Part shown: positions 11,374 to 20,399 of the stretch, one piece after another
Position numbering within the stretch: position 1 is the stretch's first letter
How the letters are laid out: every line of letters begins with the position of its first letter
Position numbers and translations under genes: made by a program
Source of the DNA: Tillus elongatus
Taxonomy: Eukaryota; Arthropoda; Insecta; Coleoptera; Cleridae
Length of the DNA: 64,000 bases
Direction: 5' to 3'
Assembly (NCBI GenBank): GCA_964006375.1
Contig: OZ023263.1
Location: 134,644,454 to 134,708,453 of the forward strand
Notes under the pieces: generated by a model
What the model was told of the DNA's origin: nothing
Seen by the model: the letters and a program-made list of their open reading frames with translations, nothing else
The model's database searches: none

Positions 11374-11883
11374 ATGAAAGTTAACAGAAAACTTGGTGAG
11401 GGGCTTTATGTAATCAACTCGAAGCCAAAGAAGAAGGTTCCCTTTAAAAACATAATAAGTCTGATTGGGGAAGTTATAAAAGATAGAAACCTTATTCCAA
11501 CAGAGAACGCCATGTTTGATATAGCTCATACAATCGTTAGAAACATTGGTGGGCGTAAGAATGTGCAGAAACCTCGAGTTATTCCAATACCTAAAAGCGG
11601 AGGCTTCCTTCCGCTGTTGCTTCTGATATTTGGTGGGCTGTCAGCACTAGGAGCTCTGGGTGGTGGTGCTGCAGGTATTGCCAAAGCCGTGAACGATGCC
11701 AAGTCTGCGAAACAGAAACTGGAGGAGGAAAAACGGCACAACAAAACAATGGAAGCCATCGCGATGGGTAGGAGAGGGAGTGGCTTGAAATTTAAGCCAA
11801 AATGCAAGAGACTGGGCAAAGGCATATATCTCAAGAAACAGCGCTCCGGTTATGGGTTGTATCTGCAAAAACCAAAAAACTAA
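11374..11883 (+). CDS. pX/pVI-like core or membrane-active capsid protein
   Basis: Intact 169-codon frame. A basic N-terminal half (residues 1-65) is followed by a hydrophobic glycine/alanine/leucine stretch at about 73-100 ('GGFLPLLLLIFGGLSALGAL'), then 'AAGIAKAVNDAKSAKQKLEE', a charged helix, and a C-terminus with repeated basic/aromatic motifs ('GKGIYLKK', 'GYGLYLQK'). This hydrophobic-then-basic layout with GLYL repeats is shared by the small core proteins of adintoviruses and Polintons that are compared with adenovirus pX/pVI. It probably binds DNA or acts on membranes inside the virion and may be a protease substrate. The next gene overlaps its 3' end in another frame. Confidence 0.7.
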   Translation: MKVNRKLGEGLYVINSKPKKKVPFKNIISLIGEVIKDRNLIPTENAMFDIAHTIVRNIGGRKNVQKPRVIPIPKSGGFLPLLLLIFGGLSALGALGGGAAGIAKAVNDAKSAKQKLEEEKRHNKTMEAIAMGRRGSGLKFKPKCKRLGKGIYLKKQRSGYGLYLQKPKN

Positions 11884-11939
11884 AGTGTTTACCAGCAAGA
11901 CCTCTGACAAATGTAGATCATGTCAAGTTTGCTGGTAAA

Positions 11940-12236
11940 ATGAAAATCCCATATTTTAGGGGTGTATACATGCGAGATAAGCTTCCACGCAATGGACCAC
12001 GTAAAAATGAATCGTTCATCATGAATTTGCAAACACACAAGCAACCAGGCAGTCATTGGGTTGCTGTGAGGAAACGTGGTGACATCGTCGAGTACTTTGA
12101 CTCATATGGAAACCTGAAGCCTCCTGTGGAGCTGCAACGTTACCTTAAAGACTATTCCATACTGTATAATCATGATGTGTATCAAACATACAACACATTT
12201 AATTGTGGTCACTTGTGTTTACAATTTTTGCAATAA
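11940..12236 (+). CDS. Adenain-like cysteine protease (Ulp1-type fold), start uncertain
   Basis: Catalytic triad visible: His39 in 'GSHWVAV', Asp54 in 'YFDSYG', Cys89 in 'NCGHLC' (numbered from ATG 11,940). This is the maturation protease of adenovirus-like and Polinton virions. The conserved N-terminal part 'PLTNVDHVKFAGKMKIPYF' begins upstream of the first in-frame ATG near it (11,940), so the real start must lie earlier. The frame is open back to 11,802, overlapping the pX-like gene by 80 bp in another frame; there an ATG at 11,802 is possible but would add a non-conserved leader. Loss of the original start or a spliced leader are alternatives. Ends about 30 bp before the penton start. Confidence 0.8.
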   Translation: MKIPYFRGVYMRDKLPRNGPRKNESFIMNLQTHKQPGSHWVAVRKRGDIVEYFDSYGNLKPPVELQRYLKDYSILYNHDVYQTYNTFNCGHLCLQFLQ

Positions 12237-12268
12237 AAGACTCAAACAGTAGCCTGTGTGTATCAGTC
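12232..12268 (+). promoter_or_regulatory. Possible TATA-Inr promoter of penton gene
   Basis: AATAAAAG at 12,232-12,239 overlaps the protease stop codon, and TCAGTC lies at 12,263-12,268, initiator A 33 bp downstream. This spacing equals that before the hexon gene. It would leave only four bases before the penton ATG (12,269), so a longer transcript from upstream is equally possible. Confidence 0.25.
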
Positions 12269-12994
12269 ATGGCACACACCTTTGTGTTGAAAGACCGCAG
12301 CTCCCATCTGTCGTCAGACTACCATCCACCAATTGTTTTGGATGGTAGTTATGCTGTTGCTTTGATAGGCTTTCACACCTACAACAACATACCCAACATC
12401 TATGAAGGTAAAAACAAATTTCATGTAAAAGAAGGAACCGGTTGGCGAACCATCACGATACCCACCGGTGCTTATGAAATAACACACTTGGAAGAGTTAC
12501 TTCAAAATGAACTTGTTGGTGCTACAGCAACACACGAACAAAAGCAACAGGCTCTGATTCTGAGACCTAATCCGAACACCATCAAATGTAAACTAAAGTG
12601 TTATACAAATGTCAGTTTTGAATTTGATGGTTCGATTGGGCGAATGTTGGGCTTTTCAAAACAAGTTCTTCAACCGGACATCTTTTATGAATCTGATTTA
12701 CCTGTTGAAATAGTAGATGTTAGACAGATTCGCATAGAAACCAATATTGTGTCTGGTTCCTATTATAACGGACAACCCTCACATACGCTGTATGAGTTTG
12801 CTCCGATGGTTGATCCTGGCTACGCAATCGACATAGAACCTAAAAATTTAATTTACTTACCGGTGAACAAGCAAGAGATTTCCAATATAAGCATCGACAT
12901 CGTCGACCAAGATTCAGTTCCTGTCAACTTTCAAGGTGAAGAGGTGTCTGTTCGCTTGAAACTTATAAAAGTTGCTCAGTATGTTGGTCTTTAA
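12269..12994 (+). CDS. Penton-like minor capsid protein
   Basis: Intact frame of 241 codons from ATG 12,269 ('MAHTFVLKDRSSHLSSDYHPPIVL'). The open frame extends upstream to 12,203, but this methionine begins the conserved part. Features: 'SYAVALIGFHTYNNIPNI', 'IPTGAYEITHLEELL', a central 'FEFDGSIGRMLGF' and C-terminal 'PKNLIYLPVNKQEISNISI...VRLKLIKVA'. This matches the single-jelly-roll penton-type proteins of Polintons/adintoviruses, which form the five-fold vertices. Sits between protease and hexon, as expected for the morphogenesis block. No damage seen. Confidence 0.8.
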   Translation: MAHTFVLKDRSSHLSSDYHPPIVLDGSYAVALIGFHTYNNIPNIYEGKNKFHVKEGTGWRTITIPTGAYEITHLEELLQNELVGATATHEQKQQALILRPNPNTIKCKLKCYTNVSFEFDGSIGRMLGFSKQVLQPDIFYESDLPVEIVDVRQIRIETNIVSGSYYNGQPSHTLYEFAPMVDPGYAIDIEPKNLIYLPVNKQEISNISIDIVDQDSVPVNFQGEEVSVRLKLIKVAQYVGL

Positions 12995-12997
12995 GGA

Positions 12998-13034
12998 TAT
13001 AAAAGCAAGTGCATCTACCAAAACAATTTCAGTT
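12998..13034 (+). promoter_or_regulatory. TATA-Inr promoter of hexon gene
   Basis: TATAAAAG at 12,998-13,005 begins four bases after the penton stop. TCAGTT at 13,029-13,034 is a good insect initiator with its A 33 bp from the TATA start. The hexon ATG at 13,102 follows after a 70-bp leader. Confidence 0.5.
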
Positions 13035-13101
13035 GAGTCAGACACTTCAAAGGGTACGCTTCGTCCCGATAATATTGAGTTCCTGAAAAGCCTGGGTTAT
13101 C

Positions 13102-14241
13102 ATGTCGTCAAAACTAGAAATATTCAAAGATGATGCCACCGATCGAGAAGAACTGCGCTCTTACTATTCACCAACTAAATCGTTTGGTAACAGCGATGAA
13201 ATTGAAATAGCCATCAACCAACAAGATGTGTTCGTATGTCTGGCCGAGTCAGCTCTAATAATCGAAGGTGCTCTGGAACCTGTAGCAGTCCAAAATGCCA
13301 ATGGTGCTTGTTATCTGTCAAATAATGGAGGAGCAGCTCTGTTTGAATCAATGACCTATGAGTTAAATAACAAGGAAGTGGAACGAGTGCGAGATACACC
13401 ACAACAATCATCAAAAGTCTGCTATCCTTCAGTAAGAATGAAGCCCAATCTCTTAGCAATGCCGGACTGAATGTGTCGTCGGAGCACATCACCTTAAATG
13501 ATAACAAGTTTCACATGCTCATACCTGTTTGGTTCCTCTTCAGTTTCTTTCATCATTTCAAAGGAGTTCTCTGTGGCAAACATACTTTCCGCTTTACAAG
13601 AGTTCGAAACGATTCCAACGGCTATAAAGGTAAAACATGTCTTTCCCAATGAAAAAATGAAATTGGAACTGATGGATAAAATAGCAAAAGACACATCTAT
13701 ATTTCTCGCATACCTCAAATGGGACATATATGAGTTACCATCACTCAGAGATATCAACAGAAATGTGTGGGCTGTTAAAACTGCAACCAACTTGGAAAGA
13801 CCTCGATATGTGATTATAGCATTTCAAACAGATCGTAAAGATAACGTAAGGAAGAGGCCAGACTATTTCGATAACATTGGTATGTTGGATCTCCGAGTGT
13901 TTCTAAATTCAGAATGCTACCCTTATGAATCTATGAATATGGATTTTGAGAAATCTAAATATGTGGAAGCCTATCACATGCATACAGATTTTCAAAAAAG
14001 CTTCTGTTATAAAAACATGTCGGAGCCTATCTTGAATTATGACGAGTTTAAAGACCGAGCTCTATTTGTGATTGACTGTCAGCACCAGAACGAGTCAATC
14101 AAGTCTTCAACGGTGGACATTAAGGTGGAATTTATGAGCCGCTCGAACTTCCCAAACAATACGTGTGCTTATTGTTTGGTTATTCATGACAGTGTATTGG
14201 AATATAAACCTCTAACGGGCATCGTTAGAGCCATTATGTAA
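13102..14241 (+). pseudogene. Hexon-like major capsid protein, two cancelling frameshifts
   Basis: Three consecutive frame segments encode one double-jelly-roll major capsid protein of about 380 residues. Segment 1 from ATG 13,102 ('LEIFKDDATDREELRSYYSP', 'ALFESMTYELNNKEVERVRD') runs to about 13,400. Segment 2, about 13,400-13,630, is in the frame one base back and ends at TGA 13,650-13,652. Segment 3 returns to the first frame from about 13,625 to the stop at 14,239-14,241 ('NVWAVKTATNLERPRYVI', 'NSECYPYESMNMDF', 'ALFVIDCQHQNES', 'AYCLVIHDSVLEYKPL'). The C-terminal two thirds are well preserved. The hexon forms the icosahedral faces. The shifts may be real decay or sequencing indels. Confidence 0.85.
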
Positions 14242-14288
14242 TAATAGTATGTTATTTATGTATCAATATGTACAGCTTAATTAATCCT

Positions 14289-14294
14289 AATAAA
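14289..14294 (+). terminator. Polyadenylation signal of hexon gene
   Basis: AATAAA 48 bp after the hexon stop codon, in AT-rich sequence; a plausible shared 3' end for the plus-strand capsid genes. Confidence 0.5.
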
Positions 14295-15159
14295 TTTTTA
14301 TTGTATGTAAATCAGTTGTTTTATTTTTATTTTGTTGCATTTTGATTAACCCCTTTATATATTCATATATCAACAGTATGTTTACATTCATTTCAAACAA
14401 CACATATCAAACAACCCTCGTATATCAAAGTTAGTTTGTTGTTAAATTGAGTTTTGTTACTTGTATTTTTGATCGCTCCTTATATATACACGCCCCCACA
14501 ATATTATTTGGATTCACTGTAATAGAAAACACTCACATAAACTGACACCTACGTAAAACTGATAACATTTATCTTACCATTTTAGGAAACAGGTTAATTT
14601 GAATATGCAAATACGTTTTGTTGTCGATTTACTATTATAATCAAACGTTTTGTTTTTAGATTAGATATTACATATGTATTGGAACGTGTTTAAATCTATT
14701 TTACTATAGATATATTTCCCAATATTTTTAAAATTAAAGTTCCTCTCATGTTAAAATTGGAATGTAATAGAGATAACGCCTACACACTCCGCTTGATAAA
14801 CACGTTTAAATTCTCATATGTAAACAACAACTGGTTTTGTTTTATATATACATACATCGAACAAACCTTATCTTGTGAGTCTGTGTGGAATAACTGGTAT
14901 AGTGATGATACATGTGTGTTAGATATATATATGGTCGGGGGTTCAAATCTAATTTCAGGCGAATGTTTTTCTTTCAAACCAGATTTCAAATTGTCTATAT
15001 TTCTCTCATATATGCATGTATGGCTAAACCGAATGTGTGTGTCCAACAGCCCTCCCCCCTCGAAGAAGGGAATGTTCTCTCACTTTACCAATTTCCAATA
15101 GAATGTTCCCTTCTTCAAAGAGTCAGAGCTCTGGACATAAAAGACGCTAATTTTCAATA
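14295..15159. other. Gene-free AT-rich spacer inside the element
   Basis: Between the hexon gene and the right inverted repeat. I see no polymerase or integrase motif on either strand in six frames. Open frames here are short and unsupported. If the element once had those genes, this is one place where a deletion could have removed them. Confidence 0.6.
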
Positions 15160-16012
15160 AAATTCAAATTTCCCGCCAAAACCGAAATATCCTAGCAACC
15201 TCAATACAACACACCTACCACCACAATAAACAACAGAGGAGTGAGCTTATATGACAGCTGTGTGTACGAACATAACCTTAACAAACAATCAGTCAGATAG
15301 CGGGTTGACGACATAACAAATACAAACGTAACCTCAACAAACAATCAGATAGCGGGAATCAGCATGTGTACGAACATAACCTTAACAAACAATCAGATAG
15401 CGGGGAATCAGCATGCTTATATGTCATACAACACATACATAACCTTAACAAACAACGAGATAGCAGAGATTCGACAAACACATGGAAACCTAACCCGGGT
15501 TGTAGCCATCTATGGAACATTTGACGTCAGCAGACAGGTCAGATGTGACAGCCCTCAGACAGATGACAACAAACACACATGGAGACCTAACCTGATTGTG
15601 GCCATCTTGGAACATTTGACGTCAGCAGACAGGTCAGATGTGACATAGGACAGTTGATAACAAACACATAGAGACCTAACCCGGGCTGTGGCTATCTATG
15701 GAACATCATGACAGGTCACAACTGTCAGGATCGGACATCTTGGAACATTTGACGTCATCAGACAGGTCAAATGTGATATGTGACAGATGACACATGACAT
15801 TGACAGTTGACATTGACAGCTGTCACAGGTCAGCTGACATTGACAGATGTCAACGGTGACAGGTCAGCTGACATTGACAGCTGTCAACTGTCACATGTCA
15901 GATGACATTGACAGCTGTCAACCGTGACAGGTCAACGTCATACGCATGCGCGTGACGTCAACGCGCATGCGCAGAAAAAAGTGGAGGGTGGTCCCAGGTG
16001 GCCCACTACCTA

Positions 16013-16014
<2 letters not shown>
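15160..16014. repeat. Right terminal inverted repeat
   Basis: Inverted counterpart of 6,447-6,960, ending GTGGAGGGTGGTCCCAGGTG then CTACT. It has the same TGACGTCA, GCATGCGC and TGACAG/CTGTCA motifs as the left end (about 15,520-15,975). It differs from the left arm by an extra copy of a roughly 95-bp subunit (starts near 15,487, 15,586 and 15,674, each GACCTAACC...GGAACAT). Confidence 0.8.
15264..15478. repeat. Four short tandem repeats at inner end of right TIR
   Basis: AACATAACCTTAACAAACAA followed by TCAGATAGCGGG recurs four times with a period of roughly 50-60 bp. The left arm has a single equivalent (about 6,840-6,900, reverse orientation). Confidence 0.65.

Positions 16015-16016
<2 letters not shown>

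Positions 16017-16109
<93 letters not shown>
16017..16109. repeat. (TA)n tract at right boundary of the Polinton-like element
   Basis: 93 bp of TA directly outside the CTACT terminus; together with 6,372-6,446 it brackets the insertion. Confidence 0.95.
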
Positions 16110-16111
<2 letters not shown>

Positions 16112-16299
16112 CTGTACTTACTGATGCTATACATTATAGTAGCCAACCCAAAGGAGGGGGTACACAATTCTTAAGTAAAAATTAAATTGACATTTTTTAC
16201 ATATAATATAATAATTTTAGAAACAAGTTTCTTCAAACTGATTTTCATTGATTTTACATAAGAAGATGGGACATGCTTCACAGACGATAACTCGCTTAA

Positions 16300-16308
16300 G
16301 GTTTGGGC

Positions 16309-16382
<74 letters not shown>

Positions 16383-16394
16383 CACCCAAACCTG
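16300..16394. repeat. (TA)n flanked by inverted arms (cruciform-prone)
   Basis: AGGTTTGGGCGCTT (about 16,300-16,313), then (TA)n 16,313-16,381, then AGCACCCAAACCT (16,381-16,393). The arms are complementary apart from one base, so the whole 95-bp stretch can form one long hairpin. Confidence 0.7.
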
Positions 16395-16475
16395 GTACAG
16401 AGAAAAAAATAAGCAATTGTCAATCTAGAGTAAAAGTCTCCATGTCTCTCTTTAGCTAATCCCGTTTAAAAAAAA

Positions 16476-16711
16476 GCATTCCCGGCCCTCCCAAGACATG
16501 CCTGGGTAGGGTTACGGTGTGGCCCTCCTCCTTTCTCAGCCGATGAAATGAGTTTGTTGACTCACGCATTGAATACGCAATAAATTAGATGCTTAATAGG
16601 CAAATACAGTTTACAAGTGATATTTTCTATTGCCTGTTACAATGTGCAAGTGATATGTGATTCACCCTGTAAAATGTTGTAAACAGAAATATGCAAGTTT
16701 AGAATAAATTA
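16476..16711 (-). mobile_element. 5' fragment of a LINE copy joined head-to-tail to LINE A
   Basis: Minus-strand copy of 21,291-21,520, a few percent diverged. It contains the 5' untranslated part and the first roughly 30 codons of ORF1 ('STNSFHRLRKEEGHTVTLPR'), then breaks off next to an A-run. It directly follows the 3' end of LINE A in the same orientation. Confidence 0.7.
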
Positions 16712-16790
16712 TGGTTAGGTTTGTTTGTGAGTGGGCCATACCGGTCCCTCCACCGTGACCATAAGGTCTATTGTGCCTCACGCCTAATAG

Positions 16791-19700
16791 TTATATTTCG
16801 CCCAACAAAGCCAGCCTCCTGCAGAGGTCGATAATCTTCGTGGGCGAAAGTTGATCCAGATCCTCCGGAGCAAGCTTTATCTTGCCAAAGAGCAGGTATC
16901 TAGTCCTGTCCGCTGCCGGACAGGCACACAGCACGTGCTCTGCTGTCTCGTCGCTCTCCATACACAGCCGGCACTCGGTCTCCTGACCGATCCCAATATG
17001 GTGCATGTAGTGCCGCAAGCGGCAGTGTCCTGTATACAGGCCAACTAGAGTCAGTTGTTGTCTGTTTAACTCTAGAAGTTTTTTAGCCCTTGACTCAGAC
17101 AGGCTATTTGTGAAGGCCTTAGAGTGAGCTAATCCTGGAAGATTTTGCCAATATTGGATTGTCATTCTCTCTGTCCAGGTCTTTAAGGTGCGTTTTGCTG
17201 TGCAAGATGTTATCCCCAGCACCGGTTCTGGTCCAGCAAAGTCTCTCTGGGCACCACTCCTGGCAAGCGTGTCGGCCGCAACATTGCCATCATGGTCCGA
17301 GTGACCCGGTATCCAGACCAGCGACACCTCATTACAGCTGCCCAGTTCGTTAAGGGCAGATTTACAACTCCATACCGTTTTTGAATTACACCGGTAGGAA
17401 CCAAGAGCCTTTATTGCAGCTTGGCTATCTGCATATATCTTTATCGATTTGTGTTTGCACTGGTTTTTTATAATTTCCCTTGCACACATCTCGATGGCAT
17501 ACACTTCTGCCTGGTGTATGGTTACGTACTTGCCGAGGCTAGCTGATAGTCTAGCATCGGTGCTGCCCCCATATGCGCCGTCTCCTACTCCCATATTGGT
17601 TTTGGAGCCGTCAGAGTACCAGCAGAGATCAGCTCTCAATAGGGTCGTTTGATTTCGTTCCCAGTCCTCCCTTTCCGGGAGGGTTGTCTTGAAAGACAGA
17701 TCTCTACTGATCTTTGTAGGCATCAAGTCTGAGACCATTCCCAGAATCCCGTGACCGTCAATGTCATCGAGGAGTCCGGACCCTCCCAGACTGATTTTCT
17801 TTGGCATACTGTCGGCCGTTTGTTTTAGTCTGTACGTTGTCCACCTCGCCATCCTCTCCAACCATATGTGAAGAGGTGGAATATTAAGGAGGACCTCCAG
17901 AGCGGCTAATGGTGCGGTGCTTATCGCTCCCGTTATCATCAGACAAACTTGTCTCTGTAGATGAGCCAGTTTGGCCCTCGCGATACCACGAAGTGCCTTA
18001 GGCCACCAAACTATGGCTCCATATGTTATCATTGGTCTGATAACCACTACATAGAGCCAGTACATCTGTTGGAGGTTTGTTGCCCAGTTTTTTCCACAGA
18101 TTCTCCGGCATGACCACAGGGACAGTTTAGCCCTGCGGATTACATTCTCTAACTGTATGTCCCAGTTGAGCTTCTTATCTAGGGTGACCCCCAGATGTTT
18201 TGCTTGTTCCAAACATGGAATCGTTTCCCCCATAAGAATAGGTGGTTTTAATTTGTCCAGCCTTCTTCTTCTGGTAAATGGAACAATGATCGTTTTGCGG
18301 GGGTTCACAGACATCTGTTCCCTCCGGCACCAATCATTCACTACATTTAGTGTCTCCTGAAGAGTACTTGCTAGTTCCTGCTCATATTTGCCCCTAACCA
18401 TTATGACTAGATCATCAGCATATGCCTGAACCTCAACCTCCCACAGTCCAAGGATAGCCAGCAAATCGTCCACAAAGAGAGACCACAGCAAGGGGGATAG
18501 AACTCCCCCTGAAGCCGACCACCTCCCCCTGCAGCGAGGTAATACCGGTCCGATTGTAGAGCATGCTTCCGATCCAGCCACAAATGGTAGGTTCCACCCC
18601 TCTAGCGATAGTGGCTTCGTAGAGGGAGATAGGTAATGCATTGTTGAATGCTTCTTCAATGTCGAGAAATGCAGCCACCGCCACCTCCCCATTATCCAGG
18701 GAGTGTGATCTTCTCGACGAGGTTATTGAGTGCTAACTCAGTAGATTTGCCAGTTTGGTAGGCATACTGGTGGGTATTAAGGGGGTTGTTGACTAAGATG
18801 CTCCCCCTAATGTGTCCGTCCAGTATTTTTTCCAATCCCTTCAAGAGGAATGATGTAATACTGAGAGGTCTCAGTGATCTGGGTAGAAGGTCATTACGTC
18901 CCAATTTGGGAATGTAAACCCCCCTAATCACCGTCCAGCTGGATGGAATATAGTTCCAAGCCAGACTGGCTCTATACAGCCTGATTAGGAAAGGTAGGTG
19001 AATCTCCAGTCCATTTTGTAGAAGGACCAGTACCACCCCATCCTCCCCTGGCGCCTTGAATGGCTAGAAATGTTTCACAGCACACTCCACCGCCGAGGCT
19101 GTAACTATTCTCCGAGCAACCTGCCAGTCCTCCCTCCGAGGGCATTTAAATCGATCCTCGGCTGGCCGGACATCTTCGTTGCTCAGGATCAGACAATCTG
19201 GGATCTGTGTGTGTGCTAAGAGCTCTAACGTTTCTTTTCCTGATTTAGTAAAGGAGCCATCTGGTCGTTTTATCGATCCTAGTTCCTGGACACGGTCGCG
19301 TAAGAGAATTCTGTGGATTCTGGCGCTGCTGGGCAAATTAGAGATGTCCCCGCAGAACCTCCTCCAGGATTCCCTCTTAGCTTTTCTTATCTCTTTGTTG
19401 TACTGTGTTAGAGCGGTTCTATATTGTTCCCAGTTGCCTGTTGTCTTAGCACGATTGAAGAGACGTCTCACTTCTCTTTGTAGTTTTTTGAGGTTATCGT
19501 TCCACCAAGTAGACCCTCGACTATCTTTTTTTGACTTTAGTGGACAATTTTCGTGATAGCTGAGACCACAGCTTCCCTTACCTGTTCTGCCGCAATCTCA
19601 ATCTCTTCACGATCCCTCTCTGTGGGGATAGCGGACACGAGTCGGGCGGCAAGGGATTGCTTGTACCCCTCCCAATCCGTCCTCCTCGGGTCGCGGTACT

Positions 19701-20350
19701 CCACCACAGGTCTAGTGCCTGTTTCAATCTCAAATAGGATGTGGGCATGGTCCGAACATGAGGGTTCAGACGACACCCTCCATTTGAGGATTTTGGAGCT
19801 CAACAGCCTTGAGCTGATCGTAAGATCTAAAACCTCTCTTCGATTGACCGTTAGAAAGGTGGGTTCCGAGCCTATGTTGTTGACAACCAGCTCCTCCCCT
19901 AATATGTATTCAAATAATGACTCACCTCGTCTGTTAGTGTCTGTGCTCCCCCAAACCAGATGATGGGAGTTCGCATCACACCCCATTACAAGGTGATAAT
20001 TGTTCCTCTTGCAGTAGGTGATCTGTCTCCGGGGAAATAGGCCGAACAGGACACTACTTATAGCCTGGTCCCCCGGTTGTGATCATGAGGTGTGGCTACC
20101 ATGTCCTTGGTGCAGTATTCTGATAGTGTAAAATACTGCAAGTTGTTTCTGATCCAGATACAGGCTCTGGGGTTGGTACCAGAGCCCACCTCTACTATCT
20201 TACCAGAAGTGTTACCCAGCCCTTTAGTTCGGTCCGACCTGGCGGTCCAGGGCTCTTCGAGAAGAGCAATGTCTATCTGCTCCTCCTTTAATTTCATGCT
20301 AAGGAGGTATGTCTGCCTTAGCATGATGCAAATTTGCCTGTATGCACCTA
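16791..20350 (-). pseudogene. LINE A ORF2 (endonuclease-RT-RNase H), broken
   Basis: Read from high to low coordinates. Endonuclease 20,350-19,537 includes 'GCDANSHHLVWGSTD' and 'SCSDHAHILFE' but lacks about 60 bp present in LINE B. A TAG at 19,064-19,066 interrupts the linker ('VECAVKHF' then stop). RT palm: fingers 19,036-18,692; a 2-bp loss near 18,692 shifts the frame; a loss of about 23 bp near 18,510 removes the first part of the GCPQGG motif. From there the frame is open to 16,791: 'QAYADDLVIMV', RNase H with 'YSDGSKT', 'AEVYAIEM', 'YADSQAAI', 'NVAADTLA', and a C-terminal C-x2-C...H-x4-C knuckle ('CRLCMESDETAEHVLCAC'). All four RNase H acidic residues are kept here. Confidence 0.85.
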
Positions 20351-20399
20351 ATAGGTCTGGTGGAAGGATGTATCCTGCCACCTCCTCTACTGGGGCCCA

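Larger units (their letters stand above)
6447..16014. mobile_element. Polinton/Maverick- or adintovirus-like integrated element lacking polymerase and integrase
   Basis: A 9.6-kb element bounded by terminal inverted repeats that begin AGTAG(A/G)TAG and continue with CACCTGGGACCACC. The AG start and a 6-bp imperfect target duplication (TATATA/CATATA) fit Polintons. Gene order from the left: KilA-N (+), DUF8207-like (-), packaging ATPase (-), pX-like core (+), adenain-like protease (+), penton-like (+), hexon-like (+). This is the morphogenesis module of Polintons and adintoviruses. Family members normally also carry a protein-primed family B DNA polymerase and a retroviral-type integrase; I find neither. 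KilA-N, ATPase and hexon carry inactivating changes, so this copy is decaying or contains sequencing errors. A helper-dependent derivative or an internal deletion are the two obvious explanations. Confidence 0.85.

Noticed and set aside
11227..11910. Minus-strand frames opposite the pX-like gene
   Set aside because: Shadows of a conserved plus-strand gene; no family features.
16712..16730. Telomere-specific (TRAS/SART-like) LINE suggested by CCTAA at the 3' end
   Set aside because: Only one or two CCTAA-like units and no telomeric repeat next to either LINE copy.
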